A stretch of 60,369 nucleotides of DNA. Origin: Nocardia amamiensis NBRC 102102 (lineage in GTDB: Bacteria > Actinomycetota > Actinomycetes > Mycobacteriales > Mycobacteriaceae). Made by a program: the position numbers and the translations under genes. Below the pieces are notes generated by a model that saw only the letters and a list, made by a program, of their open reading frames with translations, searched no databases and had not been told where the DNA came from. Of the stretch, positions 17,593 through 27,539 are shown piece after piece; the stretch's first letter is position 1; every line of letters begins with the position of its first letter. The stretch covers positions 1 through 60,369 of the forward strand of contig NZ_BDBA01000078.1 of NCBI RefSeq assembly GCF_001612745.1, written 5' to 3'.

Positions 17593-18828
17593 TCAGTGCC
17601 GCCTCTTGTGCCGTTTTCCGCTCGGTCGCGCCCCCGGCCGCGGCGCCTGCCCGGCCGGACGCTGTCTGCGCGGCGTCTCCTCGAAGTTCCGGCCCGCCGC
17701 CATGCTCGCCCTGCGCTCGGCCGCGGCGCCGGCGCGGACGCCCGCCGCCCCGGCTCGCTTGGCCAAGACCTTCTTCGTATGTGCCGCAACCGGTCCCCGG
17801 CGCTCCTTGATCGACACCAGCAGCGGTGTCGCGAAGAAGATCGAGGAGTACGTGCCGACCAGCAGGCCGACCAGCTGCACCAGCGCCAAGTCCTTGAGCG
17901 TGCCGACGCCGAGCATCCAGACCGCGATCACCATCAGGCCGACGATCGGCAGAATACCGATCAGCGCGGTGTTGATCGAGCGCATCAGCGTCTGATTCAC
18001 CGCGAGATTGGCTTGCTCCCCGTAGGTGCGCCTGGTCAGGTGCAGGATTCCCCGCGTGTTCTCCTCGACTTTGTCGAACACGACCACCGAGTCGTAGAGC
18101 GAGAAGCCGAGAATGGTCAGGATGCCGATCACCGTGGCCGGGGTGACCTCGAACCCGACGAGCGAGTACACGCCCGCGGTGACGGCGACGTCGAAGACCA
18201 GCGCGGCCAGCGCAGCGATGGCCATGTGCGGCTCGAAGCGGACCGCGATGTAGACGGCCACGAGCACGAGGAAGACCGCCAGCGCGATCAACGCCTTGCG
18301 GGTGATCTGGCTGCCCCAGGTCTCGCTGACGTCGGAAGTGCTGATCGCGGCCGGGCTCGGCTTGCCGGTGGAGTCCTTCGGCTGGAACTCGGTGAACAGC
18401 GCGTTGTTCAGCGCCTCCACCTGCTGCTGGTTCAGCGCCTCGGAACGGATCAGCATGGTGGCCGAGCCGCCGGTGCCCACGGTCTGCACCGAGACCGGCT
18501 CGGTGCCGATCGCTCCGCGGTAGACGTCCTCGACCTGGCTGGTGGTCGCGTTCCCCGCCGGGAACTGGATGCGCGAACCGCCCTCGAAGTCGATGCCGAA
18601 ATTGAAGCCGCGGAAAATCATGCTGCCCAGCGAGATCAGCACGATGACGGCGGTGATGAGGTACCACATCCGCCGCTTGCCGATGACGTCGACGGCGCCG
18701 GTACCGGTGTAGAGGCGGCTGAAGAAGCCGTGCTCGGGCGGCTGCGGCTCCGTGACCGCCTCGAATACGTCGGTGACCTCGGCCGGGCTCGCTTTGTCGA
18801 GCGACCGGGTGGTGTGACTGTTGGTCAT
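17593..18828 (-). CDS. secF: protein translocase subunit SecF
   Basis: 411 residues from ATG 18828, 7 bp after the secD stop. SecDF uses the proton gradient to help pull proteins out of SecYEG. One membrane helix (about 42-62) precedes GINFDFEGGSRIQF-like sequence (read here as FGIDFEGGSRIQFP), the SecF signature after TM1. A periplasmic P1 region and five more helices with VVFDKVEEN (the SecF D-x-E loop) follow. The C-terminal about 80 residues are basic and Ala/Arg-rich with a terminal KRHKRRH, longer than in enterics and typical of actinobacterial SecF. Confidence 0.96.
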   Translation of the reverse strand: MTNSHTTRSLDKASPAEVTDVFEAVTEPQPPEHGFFSRLYTGTGAVDVIGKRRMWYLITAVIVLISLGSMIFRGFNFGIDFEGGSRIQFPAGNATTSQVEDVYRGAIGTEPVSVQTVGTGGSATMLIRSEALNQQQVEALNNALFTEFQPKDSTGKPSPAAISTSDVSETWGSQITRKALIALAVFLVLVAVYIAVRFEPHMAIAALAALVFDVAVTAGVYSLVGFEVTPATVIGILTILGFSLYDSVVVFDKVEENTRGILHLTRRTYGEQANLAVNQTLMRSINTALIGILPIVGLMVIAVWMLGVGTLKDLALVQLVGLLVGTYSSIFFATPLLVSIKERRGPVAAHTKKVLAKRAGAAGVRAGAAAERRASMAAGRNFEETPRRQRPAGQAPRPGARPSGKRHKRRH

Positions 18829-18835
18829 CGCGTCC

Positions 18836-20515
18836 TCACGCCTTCCCGAGGGCGGCCTCGGCCGCCTTCCGCTCGCGGGCGATCTGCTGGATCGCGCCGA
18901 GGCCGTTCACCGACGGTCTGGACCAGAACGCCGTCCGCGAGGCGAGCAACACCAGCGGCGAAGTCACCAGGAAGACCACGACGACGTCGAGGATGGTGGT
19001 GAGGCCGAGGGTGAACGCGAAGCCCTTCACCTGACCCACGGCCAGGATGTACAGCACGGCAGCGGCGAGGAAGCTGACCGCGTTGCCGGACAAGACGGTC
19101 CGGCGGGCGCGCTGCCAGCCGCGCGGCGCCGCGGAACGGAAGCTACGGCCCTCGCGCATCTCGTCCTTGATGCGCTCGAAGAACACCACGAAGGAGTCGG
19201 CGGTCATGCCGATACCGATGATCAGACCGGCGATCCCGGCGAGGTCGAGCGTGAAGCCGATCCAGCGGCCGAGCAGCACCATGATGCCGTAGACCGCCAA
19301 GCCGGACATCAGCAGGGACAGGCCGGTGACCAAACCCAGCATGCGGTAGTAGGCGAGGCAGTAGAGCAACACCACCGCCAATCCGATCGCGCCGGCGAAC
19401 AGGCCGGCCTTCAGCGAGGACAAGCCGAGGGTCGCCGACACCGTCTCGGCCTCGGAGGTCTGGAACGACAGCGGCAGCGAACCGTACTTCAGCGTGTTGG
19501 CCAGCTCCTTGGCCGTCGTCGCGGTGAAATTGCCCGAGATCTGGGTGCGGCCGCCCTGCTGCGGTCCCTGCTGCACGACGGGCGCGCTGACCACCTTGGA
19601 GTCGAGCACGAACGCGACCCGCTTGTAGACGTACTCGCCGGTGAGCGCGGCCCACGCGTCGCTGCCGCCGGACTTGAAGTCCAGATAGACCTCGTGCCTG
19701 GCCTGCTGCTGGTTCAGCCCCGAGGTCGCGTCCTTGATCTCCTGGCCGTCGATGCGGCTCTTGTCCAGCAGGAAGACCTCGGTGCCGTCGGTCGAGCAGG
19801 TCACCAGCGGAAGGGTCGGATCGTCGTTGCCCGCGAGCGGATCGGCCTTCGTGCAGTCCAGCATGGCCAGCGCGGTCTGCTGCACCGCCGGGTCGGTGCT
19901 CTGCCGCAGCGCCTTGGCCGCCTGGATCTCCTTGGTGGCCGCTTCGGTGGGCGTCAGGTTCGGGTCGGCCGGCGGCTGGGTCGGCGCTTGCGCGGGGAAC
20001 ACCCGCTGCTGCGGAGCCGGGCTGTCCTCCGGCGTCTCCGGCGTTCCCGGCGTCTCCGGCGTCTCCGGCGTGGTGGGCTGGGCCGCGGGTGCTGGTTGCC
20101 CTGGCGACGGCTGCGGTGTCGCGCCGCGTCCCGTCGCGGGCACGGCCTGCAGCACCGGACGGATATACAGCTTGGCCGTCGTCGCCAGCGCGCGCGCCTG
20201 CTGCCCGTCGTCGCCGGGCACCGTGATCACGATGTTGTCGCCGTCGATGACGACCTCGGACCCGGAGACGCCGAGCCCGTTGACTCGGTTCTCGATGATG
20301 TCCTGCGCCTTCTTCAGGCTGTCCTGGCTCGGTTTGCTGCCGTCCGGCGTGCGTGCGGACAGCGTGACCCGGGTACCACCCTGCAGGTCGATGCCGAGCT
20401 TCGGTGTCGGGGACTTGTCACCGGTGAAGAACACCAGCGCATAGACCACGGCCAGCAGCGCGGTATAGGCGCCGAGCAGCCGCAGCGGGTGCGCCGATCC
20501 CTGGGAAGGTGGCAC
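18836..20515 (-). CDS. secD: protein translocase subunit SecD
   Basis: 559 residues from GTG 20515, with AGGAGA about 10 nt upstream. Partner of SecF in proton-driven protein export. TM1 (about 12-32) is followed by [15 protein letters not shown], the SecD signature. The large P1 domain carries a Pro/Thr-rich low-complexity insert (about 130-185, repeats of [10 protein letters not shown] kind). The C-terminal half has five helices with [21 protein letters not shown] (about 440-460), the conserved membrane motif containing the key Asp. Its stop is 7 bp before the secF start, so the two are co-transcribed. Confidence 0.97.
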   Translation of the reverse strand: MPPSQGSAHPLRLLGAYTALLAVVYALVFFTGDKSPTPKLGIDLQGGTRVTLSARTPDGSKPSQDSLKKAQDIIENRVNGLGVSGSEVVIDGDNIVITVPGDDGQQARALATTAKLYIRPVLQAVPATGRGATPQPSPGQPAPAAQPTTPETPETPGTPETPEDSPAPQQRVFPAQAPTQPPADPNLTPTEAATKEIQAAKALRQSTDPAVQQTALAMLDCTKADPLAGNDDPTLPLVTCSTDGTEVFLLDKSRIDGQEIKDATSGLNQQQARHEVYLDFKSGGSDAWAALTGEYVYKRVAFVLDSKVVSAPVVQQGPQQGGRTQISGNFTATTAKELANTLKYGSLPLSFQTSEAETVSATLGLSSLKAGLFAGAIGLAVVLLYCLAYYRMLGLVTGLSLLMSGLAVYGIMVLLGRWIGFTLDLAGIAGLIIGIGMTADSFVVFFERIKDEMREGRSFRSAAPRGWQRARRTVLSGNAVSFLAAAVLYILAVGQVKGFAFTLGLTTILDVVVVFLVTSPLVLLASRTAFWSRPSVNGLGAIQQIARERKAAEAALGKA

Positions 20516-20635
20516 AGTAGGTCATCTCCTAGGCAGGAAGTCGAGGATGGAACAAGCGGGCATGCCCCAGCGACGCCGGGTGCGCGGACGGCGAGCCGCG
20601 GCGACATCCGGCGCGTTGCGGCAGGACCGGAAGGA

Positions 20636-21004
20636 TCAGTCCTTGGTCAGCCGGGTCTCGGTCTGCTCGGTGGATTCCTCGATGGCGTCGGTCGCGGCCG
20701 AGTCCTCGGAGCCGGGGGCGTCCGAGCCGGTCTCCTCGGTGCTCACCGCGTCATCGGCGCGCACCTCACGGATGGCCTGGCGCAGCCACGTGGTGACCAC
20801 CTCTTCGGCGATCTCGAGGTCGACCGTGGTGTCGTCGAGTTCGACCACGGTGCCGTACAGACCCGACGTGGTGATGACCTGATCGCCGATCTTCAGGTTG
20901 TCCTGCATGCTCGCGACCTTCTCGGCCTCCCGCTTCTGGCGGCGGACACCGAGGAACATCGGTACGAGCAGGGCTACCAGTAGCAGCGGAAACAGCAGTT
21001 CCAT
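20636..21004 (-). CDS. yajC: Sec translocon accessory protein YajC
   Basis: 122 residues from ATG 21004. One N-terminal membrane helix (about 2-20, LLFPLLLVALLVPMFLG) is followed by the basic RRQKREAEK and the YajC core LKIGDQVITTSGLYGTVVELDD (about 39-60). An acidic tail of about 40 residues rich in Glu, Ser and Thr extends the C-terminus, as in other actinobacteria. It belongs to the SecDF-YajC complex and lies 120 bp upstream of secD on the same strand. Confidence 0.95.
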   Translation of the reverse strand: MELLFPLLLVALLVPMFLGVRRQKREAEKVASMQDNLKIGDQVITTSGLYGTVVELDDTTVDLEIAEEVVTTWLRQAIREVRADDAVSTEETGSDAPGSEDSAATDAIEESTEQTETRLTKD

Positions 21005-21195
21005 CGTCGAAGTCAGTCCCTAGTGTTGTGGGTGGGGATGGACAGGTACCCACACAGTCTGCCAGTTCGCTGCGCGGGTGCCACACCCGCACACCCGCTG
21101 GGCAGCTACAACAGCTTCGTCACACGGCGACCCGCCGCCGCAACACGCGGCCGGCGGGCGACGACGAGTGTGTGACACGGGCGACGAGACGCGGC

Positions 21196-22686
21196 TCAGG
21201 CGGTCTCGCCGTAGAGGTAGTCGTCCAGCGGGAAGCTCACCGCCTCGCGGTGCGCATTGAGCGTGCTGGTGGGACGCAGCAGGGCGGCCTCGCCGTGCGG
21301 ATTGAAGTAGTAGCTGCGCGCGGTGGCGCAGTCGCCGCCATAGAAGACCGAGGAACCGAGCTTGTCGGTGACCCGGTCCAGGAACTCGGCGTTGGCCCGC
21401 TCGGTGACCTCGAAGGTGGTCTCGCCGCGGCGGCGCAGTTCGCCGAACAGCCTGCCCATGTGCTTCATCTGCGCCTCGATGGTGGTGAAGTAGGACAGGC
21501 CGCTGTAGGAGTACGGGCTGTTGAGGCTGAGGAAGTTGGGGAACTTCGGCACCGTGATGCCCTCGTAGGCCTGGAAACGGTTGTCCCGCCAGAACTTTCC
21601 GAGGTTCACCCCGTCACGGCCGATGATCTCGATGGCCGGGAAGTTCACGTCCCACAGATTGAAGCCGGTGGCCAGGATCAGTGTGTCGATCTCGGTCTTG
21701 TGCCCGTCGGCGGTGACGATGCCGTCCGGCTCGATGTGGTCGATCGAGTTCGTCTCCAGCCGCACGTGCGGCTGATTGAACGTGGTGAAGTAGTGGTTGG
21801 AGAAGGTGGGCCGCTTGCACCCGAAGTCGTAGTGCGGCGTGAGCCGCCTGCGCGTCTCCTTGTCCCGCACCGACGCACGCAGATGCGCCTTGGCCAGCGC
21901 GCCCGCGCCTTTGTTCATCAGCTTGGCCTGCCTGAAGTGCAGCACGCCCACCACCATCAGCGCCTCCAGCAGGCTGGTGTTGATCACTCGCGCCGCCTTC
22001 TGCGTCGCGGGCAGCCGCTCGAACAGCTTCCGCACCGGCGCGGGGATGGCGGTGTCGACCTTCGGGACCACCCAGATCGGGGTGCGTTGGAAGACGGTGA
22101 GCTCCTGCGCCTTCTTGGCCACCTCCGGTACCAGCTGCACGGCGGTGGCGCCGGTGCCGATGATCGCGGCCTTGCGGCCGGTGAGGTCGAAGTCGTCCTC
22201 CCACGCGGTGGTGTGGATGATCTTGCCCGAGAACGAGTCGATGCCGGGGAACGGCGGCGTGTAGGGCTGGGAGAGGAACCCGGTCGCGGTGAGCAGGTAC
22301 CGACCGGTGACGGTTTCCCCGCCCGCGAGCGAGACCACCCACTGCTCGTGTTCGGAGTCCCAGCGCGCGCCGTCGACGACGGTGCGGAAGCGCATCCGGC
22401 GGCGCAGACCGTACTTGTCGGCGACGTGCTCGGCGTATTTCTTCAGCTCCGCGCCGGGCGCGAACAGCCGCGACCAATGCGGATTCGGCTCGAACGAGTA
22501 GGAGTAGGTGACCGAGGCGATGTCGACCGCGAGGCCTGGATAGTGGTTGACGTGCCAGGTACCGCCGAGATCATCCTCGCGTTCGAGGATGACGTAATTG
22601 CTCAGGCCGAGCCGGTCGAGCTGAATGCCCGCTCCCATTCCCCCGAACCCCGCACCGACCACAACCGCGTCGTATTGAGGCGCCAC
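21196..22686 (-). CDS. FAD-dependent monooxygenase of the Baeyer-Villiger type
   Basis: 496 residues from GTG 22686, with a perfect AGGAGG 6 nt upstream. The N-terminal FAD-binding motif VVVGAGFGGMGAG (about 8-20) is followed by EREDDLGGTWHVNHYPG, the BVMO GGTW region. FSGKIIHTTAW (about 160) matches the BVMO fingerprint FxGxxxHxxxW exactly. AAIIGTGATAVQLVPE is the NADPH-binding motif and LILATGF the C-terminal ATG motif. Such enzymes insert oxygen into ketones to give esters or lactones; the substrate here is unknown. It is divergent from a TetR gene with a perfect palindrome between them, so the TetR protein probably represses it. Confidence 0.92.
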   Translation of the reverse strand: MAPQYDAVVVGAGFGGMGAGIQLDRLGLSNYVILEREDDLGGTWHVNHYPGLAVDIASVTYSYSFEPNPHWSRLFAPGAELKKYAEHVADKYGLRRRMRFRTVVDGARWDSEHEQWVVSLAGGETVTGRYLLTATGFLSQPYTPPFPGIDSFSGKIIHTTAWEDDFDLTGRKAAIIGTGATAVQLVPEVAKKAQELTVFQRTPIWVVPKVDTAIPAPVRKLFERLPATQKAARVINTSLLEALMVVGVLHFRQAKLMNKGAGALAKAHLRASVRDKETRRRLTPHYDFGCKRPTFSNHYFTTFNQPHVRLETNSIDHIEPDGIVTADGHKTEIDTLILATGFNLWDVNFPAIEIIGRDGVNLGKFWRDNRFQAYEGITVPKFPNFLSLNSPYSYSGLSYFTTIEAQMKHMGRLFGELRRRGETTFEVTERANAEFLDRVTDKLGSSVFYGGDCATARSYYFNPHGEAALLRPTSTLNAHREAVSFPLDDYLYGETA

Positions 22687-22718
22687 GCCGAACCTCCTGC
22701 TAACTGAACCTCTTATCA

Positions 22719-22738
22719 CGGAATGACATATCATTCCG
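22719..22738. promoter_or_regulatory. perfect palindromic operator between the monooxygenase and TetR genes
   Basis: Arms CGGAATGA and TCATTCCG flank a 4-bp CATA centre: an 8-bp inverted repeat with no mismatch. It lies 33 bp before the monooxygenase start and 27 bp before the probable TetR start, overlapping where the -10/-35 region of each would be. Size and symmetry fit a TetR dimer site. The likely reading is repression of both genes with relief by a ligand related to the enzyme's substrate (inference). Confidence 0.7.
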
Positions 22739-22764
22739 TTTCGGACGACTGTATCATCAGCCTG

Positions 22765-23388
22765 GTGACGAAGCCACCCACACGTGCGGAGCGACGCAAG
22801 GCCGAACTGCGCCAGGAGATCATCGACACGGCCTTCGTCTGCTTCGCGGAGAAGGGCTATCACGCCACCGGCATCGCCGACATCGCAGGCCAGCTGGGCA
22901 TTGGGCACGGCACCTTCTACCGCTACTTCAGCAACAAGCGCGACATCATCGACCACGTCATCGACGACCTGTCCGCGCGCATCATCGCCGCGCTCGGCAC
23001 CGAGAACGCCCCGGACGCCGCCAGCACGCTGGACGAATACCGCGCGCAGATCGACCGCATCGGGGTCGCCCTCACCGAGATCCTGCTCGCCGATCGCCGG
23101 GTGGCCCAGCTGCTGCTGTTCCACGCCACCGGCATCGACGACGAGCTCACCCAGCGGTTGTACGGCCTGCTCGACACCGCCGACGCGCTGACGGCAGGGT
23201 ATCTGGACCACGGTGTGGAACTCGGCTACCTGCGTGCGGACCTGGACACTGTCAACACCGCACGGGCGGTCACCGGCATGCTCATCGCCGGCATCGTGTA
23301 CTCGCTGCGCGAACCCGACGAAGCGTCGATCACCCGGCTGAACGACGCGATCCGCCGCCTGCTCGTCGACGGCGTCCGCAAGGACTGA
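22765..23388 (+). CDS. TetR-family transcriptional regulator
   Basis: 207 residues from GTG 22765. An upstream ATG at 22723 is in frame but falls inside the operator palindrome. A TATCAT box at 22752-22757 lies 7 nt ahead of GTG with no ribosome site, so the mRNA may be leaderless. RAERRKAELRQEIIDTAFVCFAEKGY begins the TetR N-terminal domain, and the helix-turn-helix reads GIADIAGQLGIGHGTFYRYF (about 43-62). The C-terminal part is the variable ligand/dimer domain. Probable regulator of the divergent monooxygenase and of itself. Confidence 0.9.
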   Translation: MTKPPTRAERRKAELRQEIIDTAFVCFAEKGYHATGIADIAGQLGIGHGTFYRYFSNKRDIIDHVIDDLSARIIAALGTENAPDAASTLDEYRAQIDRIGVALTEILLADRRVAQLLLFHATGIDDELTQRLYGLLDTADALTAGYLDHGVELGYLRADLDTVNTARAVTGMLIAGIVYSLREPDEASITRLNDAIRRLLVDGVRKD

Positions 23389-23538
23389 GCAACGTGCCAA
23401 TCCCCCTGACCGGATCGCCGGCGCTAGGGTGAGGCGCACCGATCCGACGCTTCACCAGAGGAACGGCCGTTGTTCGCAAAAGGCCAGCAGAGTCCGAAAT
23501 TTCGCTTTCGACCGGCGCAGCACACCCCGCCTGACAGA

Positions 23539-24102
23539 ATGTCGCGCGTGACACCCGAGGATGTGCGCCGGACCCGTTTCGCGACCCCGCCATTCGGGCA
23601 TCGCGGCTACCGCACGAACGAGGTCGACGCCTTCCTCGAACTGGTCGCCGCGACCCTGGCCGGACATGGTGTCCTCACCGCCGACGATCTGCGGCACATC
23701 AGCTTCGACTCGCCGCGGCTCGGCGAGCGCGGCTACTACGCCGACCAGGTGGACGAGTACCTCGATCAGATCCAGGTCGAGCTCGAATTCCGCCAGCGCG
23801 GTGTCCGGCCGGTGCCGGCGGCGAGCGGCAACGGACACACCCTGCTCACCCCCGACGACGTGCACCGGATGCGGTTCACCCTGGCTCCCGTCGGCCAGCG
23901 CGGTTACAACGAGGAAGAGGTCGGCGCGTTCCTCGACCTGGTCGCCGCGACCCTTGCGCACGGCGGGCCCGGCAGCCTCACCATCGACGACGTCTGCACC
24001 GTCCGCTTCACCGAGGCCCGCCTCGGCACCCGCGGCTACCAACCCGATGAGGTCGACGCATTCCTCGATCTGGTCGCCGCGGCCCTGCGCAATCGCCGCT
24101 GA
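23539..24102 (+). CDS. protein made of four DivIVA-like N-terminal motifs
   Basis: 187 residues from ATG 23539; GTG 23548 and a TTG at 23470 are in-frame alternatives. Four copies of the pattern [VL][32 protein letters not shown] lie at about residues 4-40, 46-80, 103-140 and 147-185. Each matches the short membrane-curvature-sensing crossed-loop motif at the N-terminus of DivIVA/Wag31 proteins. Unlike DivIVA there is no long coiled coil afterwards; short linkers join the copies. It follows the TetR gene on the same strand and converges with ruvB. It may attach to septal or polar membrane or to other DivIVA proteins; that role is inferred from motif alone. Confidence 0.8.
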   Translation: MSRVTPEDVRRTRFATPPFGHRGYRTNEVDAFLELVAATLAGHGVLTADDLRHISFDSPRLGERGYYADQVDEYLDQIQVELEFRQRGVRPVPAASGNGHTLLTPDDVHRMRFTLAPVGQRGYNEEEVGAFLDLVAATLAHGGPGSLTIDDVCTVRFTEARLGTRGYQPDEVDAFLDLVAAALRNRR

Positions 24103-24145
24103 CCACGCGCCCGCTCGCATCAGGCGCGGGCGCCGGAGCCCGGAG

Positions 24146-25228
<1,083 letters not shown>

Positions 25229-25234
25229 GACGCC

Positions 25235-25840
25235 TTACCGGTTCTTGCCGAGCAGGCCGAGCGCGGCGCGCAGGGCTACGGAAGTATCGGCGGCGGGCTG
25301 GTCGGCCAGCACCGCGTCGATCGCCTGCTCGGCCTGTCTGGCGGCGAAGCCGAGGCCGATCAGCGCCTCGACGACCTGATCGCGCACCGGCGTGACCGCC
25401 GCGGCCGGTGTCGAACCGGGCGGGCCGGACGGCACCGGAACGAGGTTCACCTTGTCGCGCAGTTCGACCACCATCCGCTCGGCGCCGCGCTTGCCGATGC
25501 CGGGCACCCTGGTCAGCGCTGCCACGTTGCCCTCGGCGAGCGCCTTGCGCAGCGCTTCGGGCTCGAGCACCGCCAGCACCGCCATCGCGAGACGCGGGCC
25601 GACGCCGGAGACCGTTTGCAGCAAGCCGAACAGATCGCGGGCCTCGGTGTCGGCGAAACCGTAGAGCGTCATCGAGTCCTCGCGCACGATCATCGCGGTG
25701 TAGAGCCTGGCTTCGGCACCACGGGTGAGCCCGGCCAGCGTGGACGGGGTGGCGTTGAGCCGGTAGCCGACTCCCGCCGCCTCGATCACCGCGTGGTCGA
25801 GGGCGATCTCCAGCACCTCACCGCGAACCGACGCGATCAC
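25235..25840 (-). CDS. ruvA: Holliday junction DNA-binding protein RuvA
   Basis: 201 residues from GTG 25840, whose GTGA overlaps the ruvC stop. [25 protein letters not shown] is the N-terminal OB-like domain. Paired helix-hairpin-helix motifs ([17 protein letters not shown] and [19 protein letters not shown]) bind the junction backbone. The C-terminal domain III ([19 protein letters not shown]) contacts RuvB. Second gene of ruvCAB. Confidence 0.97.
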   Translation of the reverse strand: MIASVRGEVLEIALDHAVIEAAGVGYRLNATPSTLAGLTRGAEARLYTAMIVREDSMTLYGFADTEARDLFGLLQTVSGVGPRLAMAVLAVLEPEALRKALAEGNVAALTRVPGIGKRGAERMVVELRDKVNLVPVPSGPPGSTPAAAVTPVRDQVVEALIGLGFAARQAEQAIDAVLADQPAADTSVALRAALGLLGKNR

Positions 25841-26406
25841 CTGTGCACCGCCTTCCGTTGTTCGGCCAGCCGTTCCCGGTATCGTCGCTGCGCCGCGGCC
25901 ACCTTGGCCTCGGCCTGCGCCATCCGCTCCAGCAGCGGCGCCCGCCAACAATGGCAGATGGCCAGCGCGAGCGCATCCGCCGCGTCCGCCGGTGTGGGGG
26001 CGGCAGGCAGGCCGAGGATGCGGGTGACCATGGCGGTCACCTGCTTCTTGTCGGCGGTGCCGTTACCGGTGACCGCCGCCTTCACCTCGCTGGGGGTGTG
26101 GAACGCGACCGGGATGCCGCGTCGCGCCGCGGACAATGCGATCACTCCCCCGGCCTGTGCGGTGCCCATGGCGGTACGGACGTTGTGCTGGGCGAAGACG
26201 CGTTCGATCGCCACGGCTTCTGGCTTGTGCACGTCCATCCAGCGTTCGGCGGCATCGGCGACCGCGAGCAAGCGCTGGGCCAGATCCATGTCGCCGGGAG
26301 TGCGGACCACGCCGACATCCAGGGCGGTGACCTGCCGCCCCGACCCGCCCTCGACGATGCTGAGGCCGCACCGGGTGAGTCCGGGGTCGACGCCCATCAC
26401 TCGCAC
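25837..26406 (-). CDS. ruvC: crossover junction endodeoxyribonuclease RuvC
   Basis: 189 residues from GTG 26406, preceded by GAGAGGGG; the earlier in-frame start overlaps the operator region and is not needed. [12 protein letters not shown] (Asp about 6) begins the RNase H-like fold. [23 protein letters not shown] supplies the second acidic residue (Glu). [14 protein letters not shown] near the C-terminus supplies the last acidic pair. RuvC cuts Holliday junctions moved by RuvAB. First gene of the ruvCAB operon with an SOS box just upstream. Confidence 0.96.
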   Translation of the reverse strand: MRVMGVDPGLTRCGLSIVEGGSGRQVTALDVGVVRTPGDMDLAQRLLAVADAAERWMDVHKPEAVAIERVFAQHNVRTAMGTAQAGGVIALSAARRGIPVAFHTPSEVKAAVTGNGTADKKQVTAMVTRILGLPAAPTPADAADALALAICHCWRAPLLERMAQAEAKVAAAQRRYRERLAEQRKAVHR

Positions 26407-26425
26407 GGCAACCCCTCTCGCAAAC

Positions 26426-26441
26426 ACGAACAACTGTTCGA
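26426..26441. promoter_or_regulatory. LexA-type SOS box upstream of ruvC
   Basis: ACGAACAACTGTTCGA matches the actinobacterial LexA consensus TCGAAC-N4-GTTCGA with a single mismatch at the first base. It is centred about 27 bp upstream of the ruvC GTG. ruvC is a known LexA target in mycobacteria, so DNA-damage control of ruvCAB is expected. Confidence 0.75.
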
Positions 26442-26487
26442 GAGTCTAGCGGAGGCTTGGTCTTTCGCCGTCGAACGACACGACCCG

Positions 26488-26940
26488 CTACCCACCGAGT
26501 GCCGCGGTGTCCCGCAGTGCGTTCGGCAGCCCGAGCAACTCGGGACGGCTCGCCCATGCCGCCCACTGCCGCGCGGGATCGGCGACCAAGCGCCGCGCGG
26601 CCAAGTCGAGCAGGCCGCTGACGTGGGTCACCGTCGCGGCGACCACCCCGTCGCCGCGCGTGAGAACGTGCTCGACCCGGTAGGTCTTGCCCTCGCCCCA
26701 CTGCCAGGTACAGGACACGTCCACGGCGTCGCCACCACGCAATTCACGGTGGAACCGAAGCATGGTCTCCAGGTTGACCGGCCCGAGCCCCGCCGCGATC
26801 AACTCGTCGGGCGAGATGCCCGCCGCCTGGACACACGCGAAACGCGCGTGGTCGGCGAACTGATGGTAGGCCGCGCCGGTGACGTGCAATTGCGGATCCA
26901 GATCGGTCACGCGGACTTCGATGCGGGTACTGAACGACAC
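26488..26940 (-). CDS. hotdog-fold acyl-CoA thioesterase-like protein
   Basis: 150 residues from GTG 26940; a TTG at 26970 would add ten residues. TRIEVRVTDLDPQLHVTGAAYHQFADHARFACV (about 4-36) is the 4HBT thioesterase pattern of a beta strand, an acidic residue near the active site and the central hot-dog helix. The LRGGDAVDVSCTW and EHVLTRGDGVVAATVTHV strands complete the fold. It probably hydrolyses or binds acyl-CoA thioesters in the cytoplasm. It stands alone between the ruv operon and the macro-domain gene. Confidence 0.8.
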   Translation of the reverse strand: MSFSTRIEVRVTDLDPQLHVTGAAYHQFADHARFACVQAAGISPDELIAAGLGPVNLETMLRFHRELRGGDAVDVSCTWQWGEGKTYRVEHVLTRGDGVVAATVTHVSGLLDLAARRLVADPARQWAAWASRPELLGLPNALRDTAALGG

Positions 26941-26985
26941 GGGCCCGACTATGCCAGCGGGCACCGACAAGTTCGGCTCGCGCTG

Positions 26986-27501
26986 TCAGACTGCCGAGGC
27001 CCGCTCCGCGAACGCGGTGTAAGCGGGCTCGCCGAAGAGAACGAACCTGACTTCCGCCACCTCCGTTTCGGTCGCGCGCACCGTCTCGATGGCGATCCGG
27101 GCGCCGTCGTCCATGGGCCAGCCGTAGATGCCGGTGGAGATGGCCGGGAATGCGACCGTTCGCGCTCCCAATTCGTCGGCCACGCGCAAGGATTCGCGAT
27201 AGCAGGAAGCCAGCAGCGCGGAGCGGTCCTCGGCCGCCGACCACACTGGGCCGACCGTGTGAATCACCCAGCGAGCAGGCAGGCGACCGGCCGTTGTGGC
27301 CGCCGCCGCACCCGTCGGCAGTCCCTCGCGGTACCGAGCAGCACGCAGTCGGCGACATTCGGCCACGATCTCGGGGCCGCCACGCCGATGGATCGCCCCA
27401 TCGACGCCCCCGCCCCCGAGCAGCGACGAATTCGCCGCGTTGACCACCGCGTCGACCTCCTGCTCGGTGATGTCGCCGCGAACGAGCACCAGTTCGGCCA
27501 T
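26986..27501 (-). CDS. macro-domain protein, O-acetyl-ADP-ribose deacetylase type
   Basis: 171 residues from ATG 27501, one macro domain and nothing else. LVRGDITEQEVDAVVNAANSSLLGGGGVDGAIHRRGG (about 6-42) is the signature of the MacroD/YmdB class with the catalytic-loop Asn and Asp. GLPTGAAAATTAGRLPARWVIHTVGPVW and FPAISTGIYGWP complete the ADP-ribose pocket. It removes acetyl or ADP-ribosyl groups from ADP-ribose conjugates. No sirtuin gene is adjacent. Confidence 0.93.
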   Translation of the reverse strand: MAELVLVRGDITEQEVDAVVNAANSSLLGGGGVDGAIHRRGGPEIVAECRRLRAARYREGLPTGAAAATTAGRLPARWVIHTVGPVWSAAEDRSALLASCYRESLRVADELGARTVAFPAISTGIYGWPMDDGARIAIETVRATETEVAEVRFVLFGEPAYTAFAERASAV

Positions 27502-27539
27502 GCCCGTATTCTGCTCCGATCCCGAGAGAAACGCCCAGA

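Noticed and set aside
18821..20983. Plus-strand frame of 720 codons antisense to secD and yajC
   Set aside because: It mirrors strong secD/yajC coding on the other strand; His/Arg-rich composition is typical of antisense frames in GC-rich DNA.
22723..22764. Extension of the TetR protein to ATG 22723
   Set aside because: The ATG lies inside the operator palindrome and lacks a ribosome site; the family homology starts after GTG 22765.
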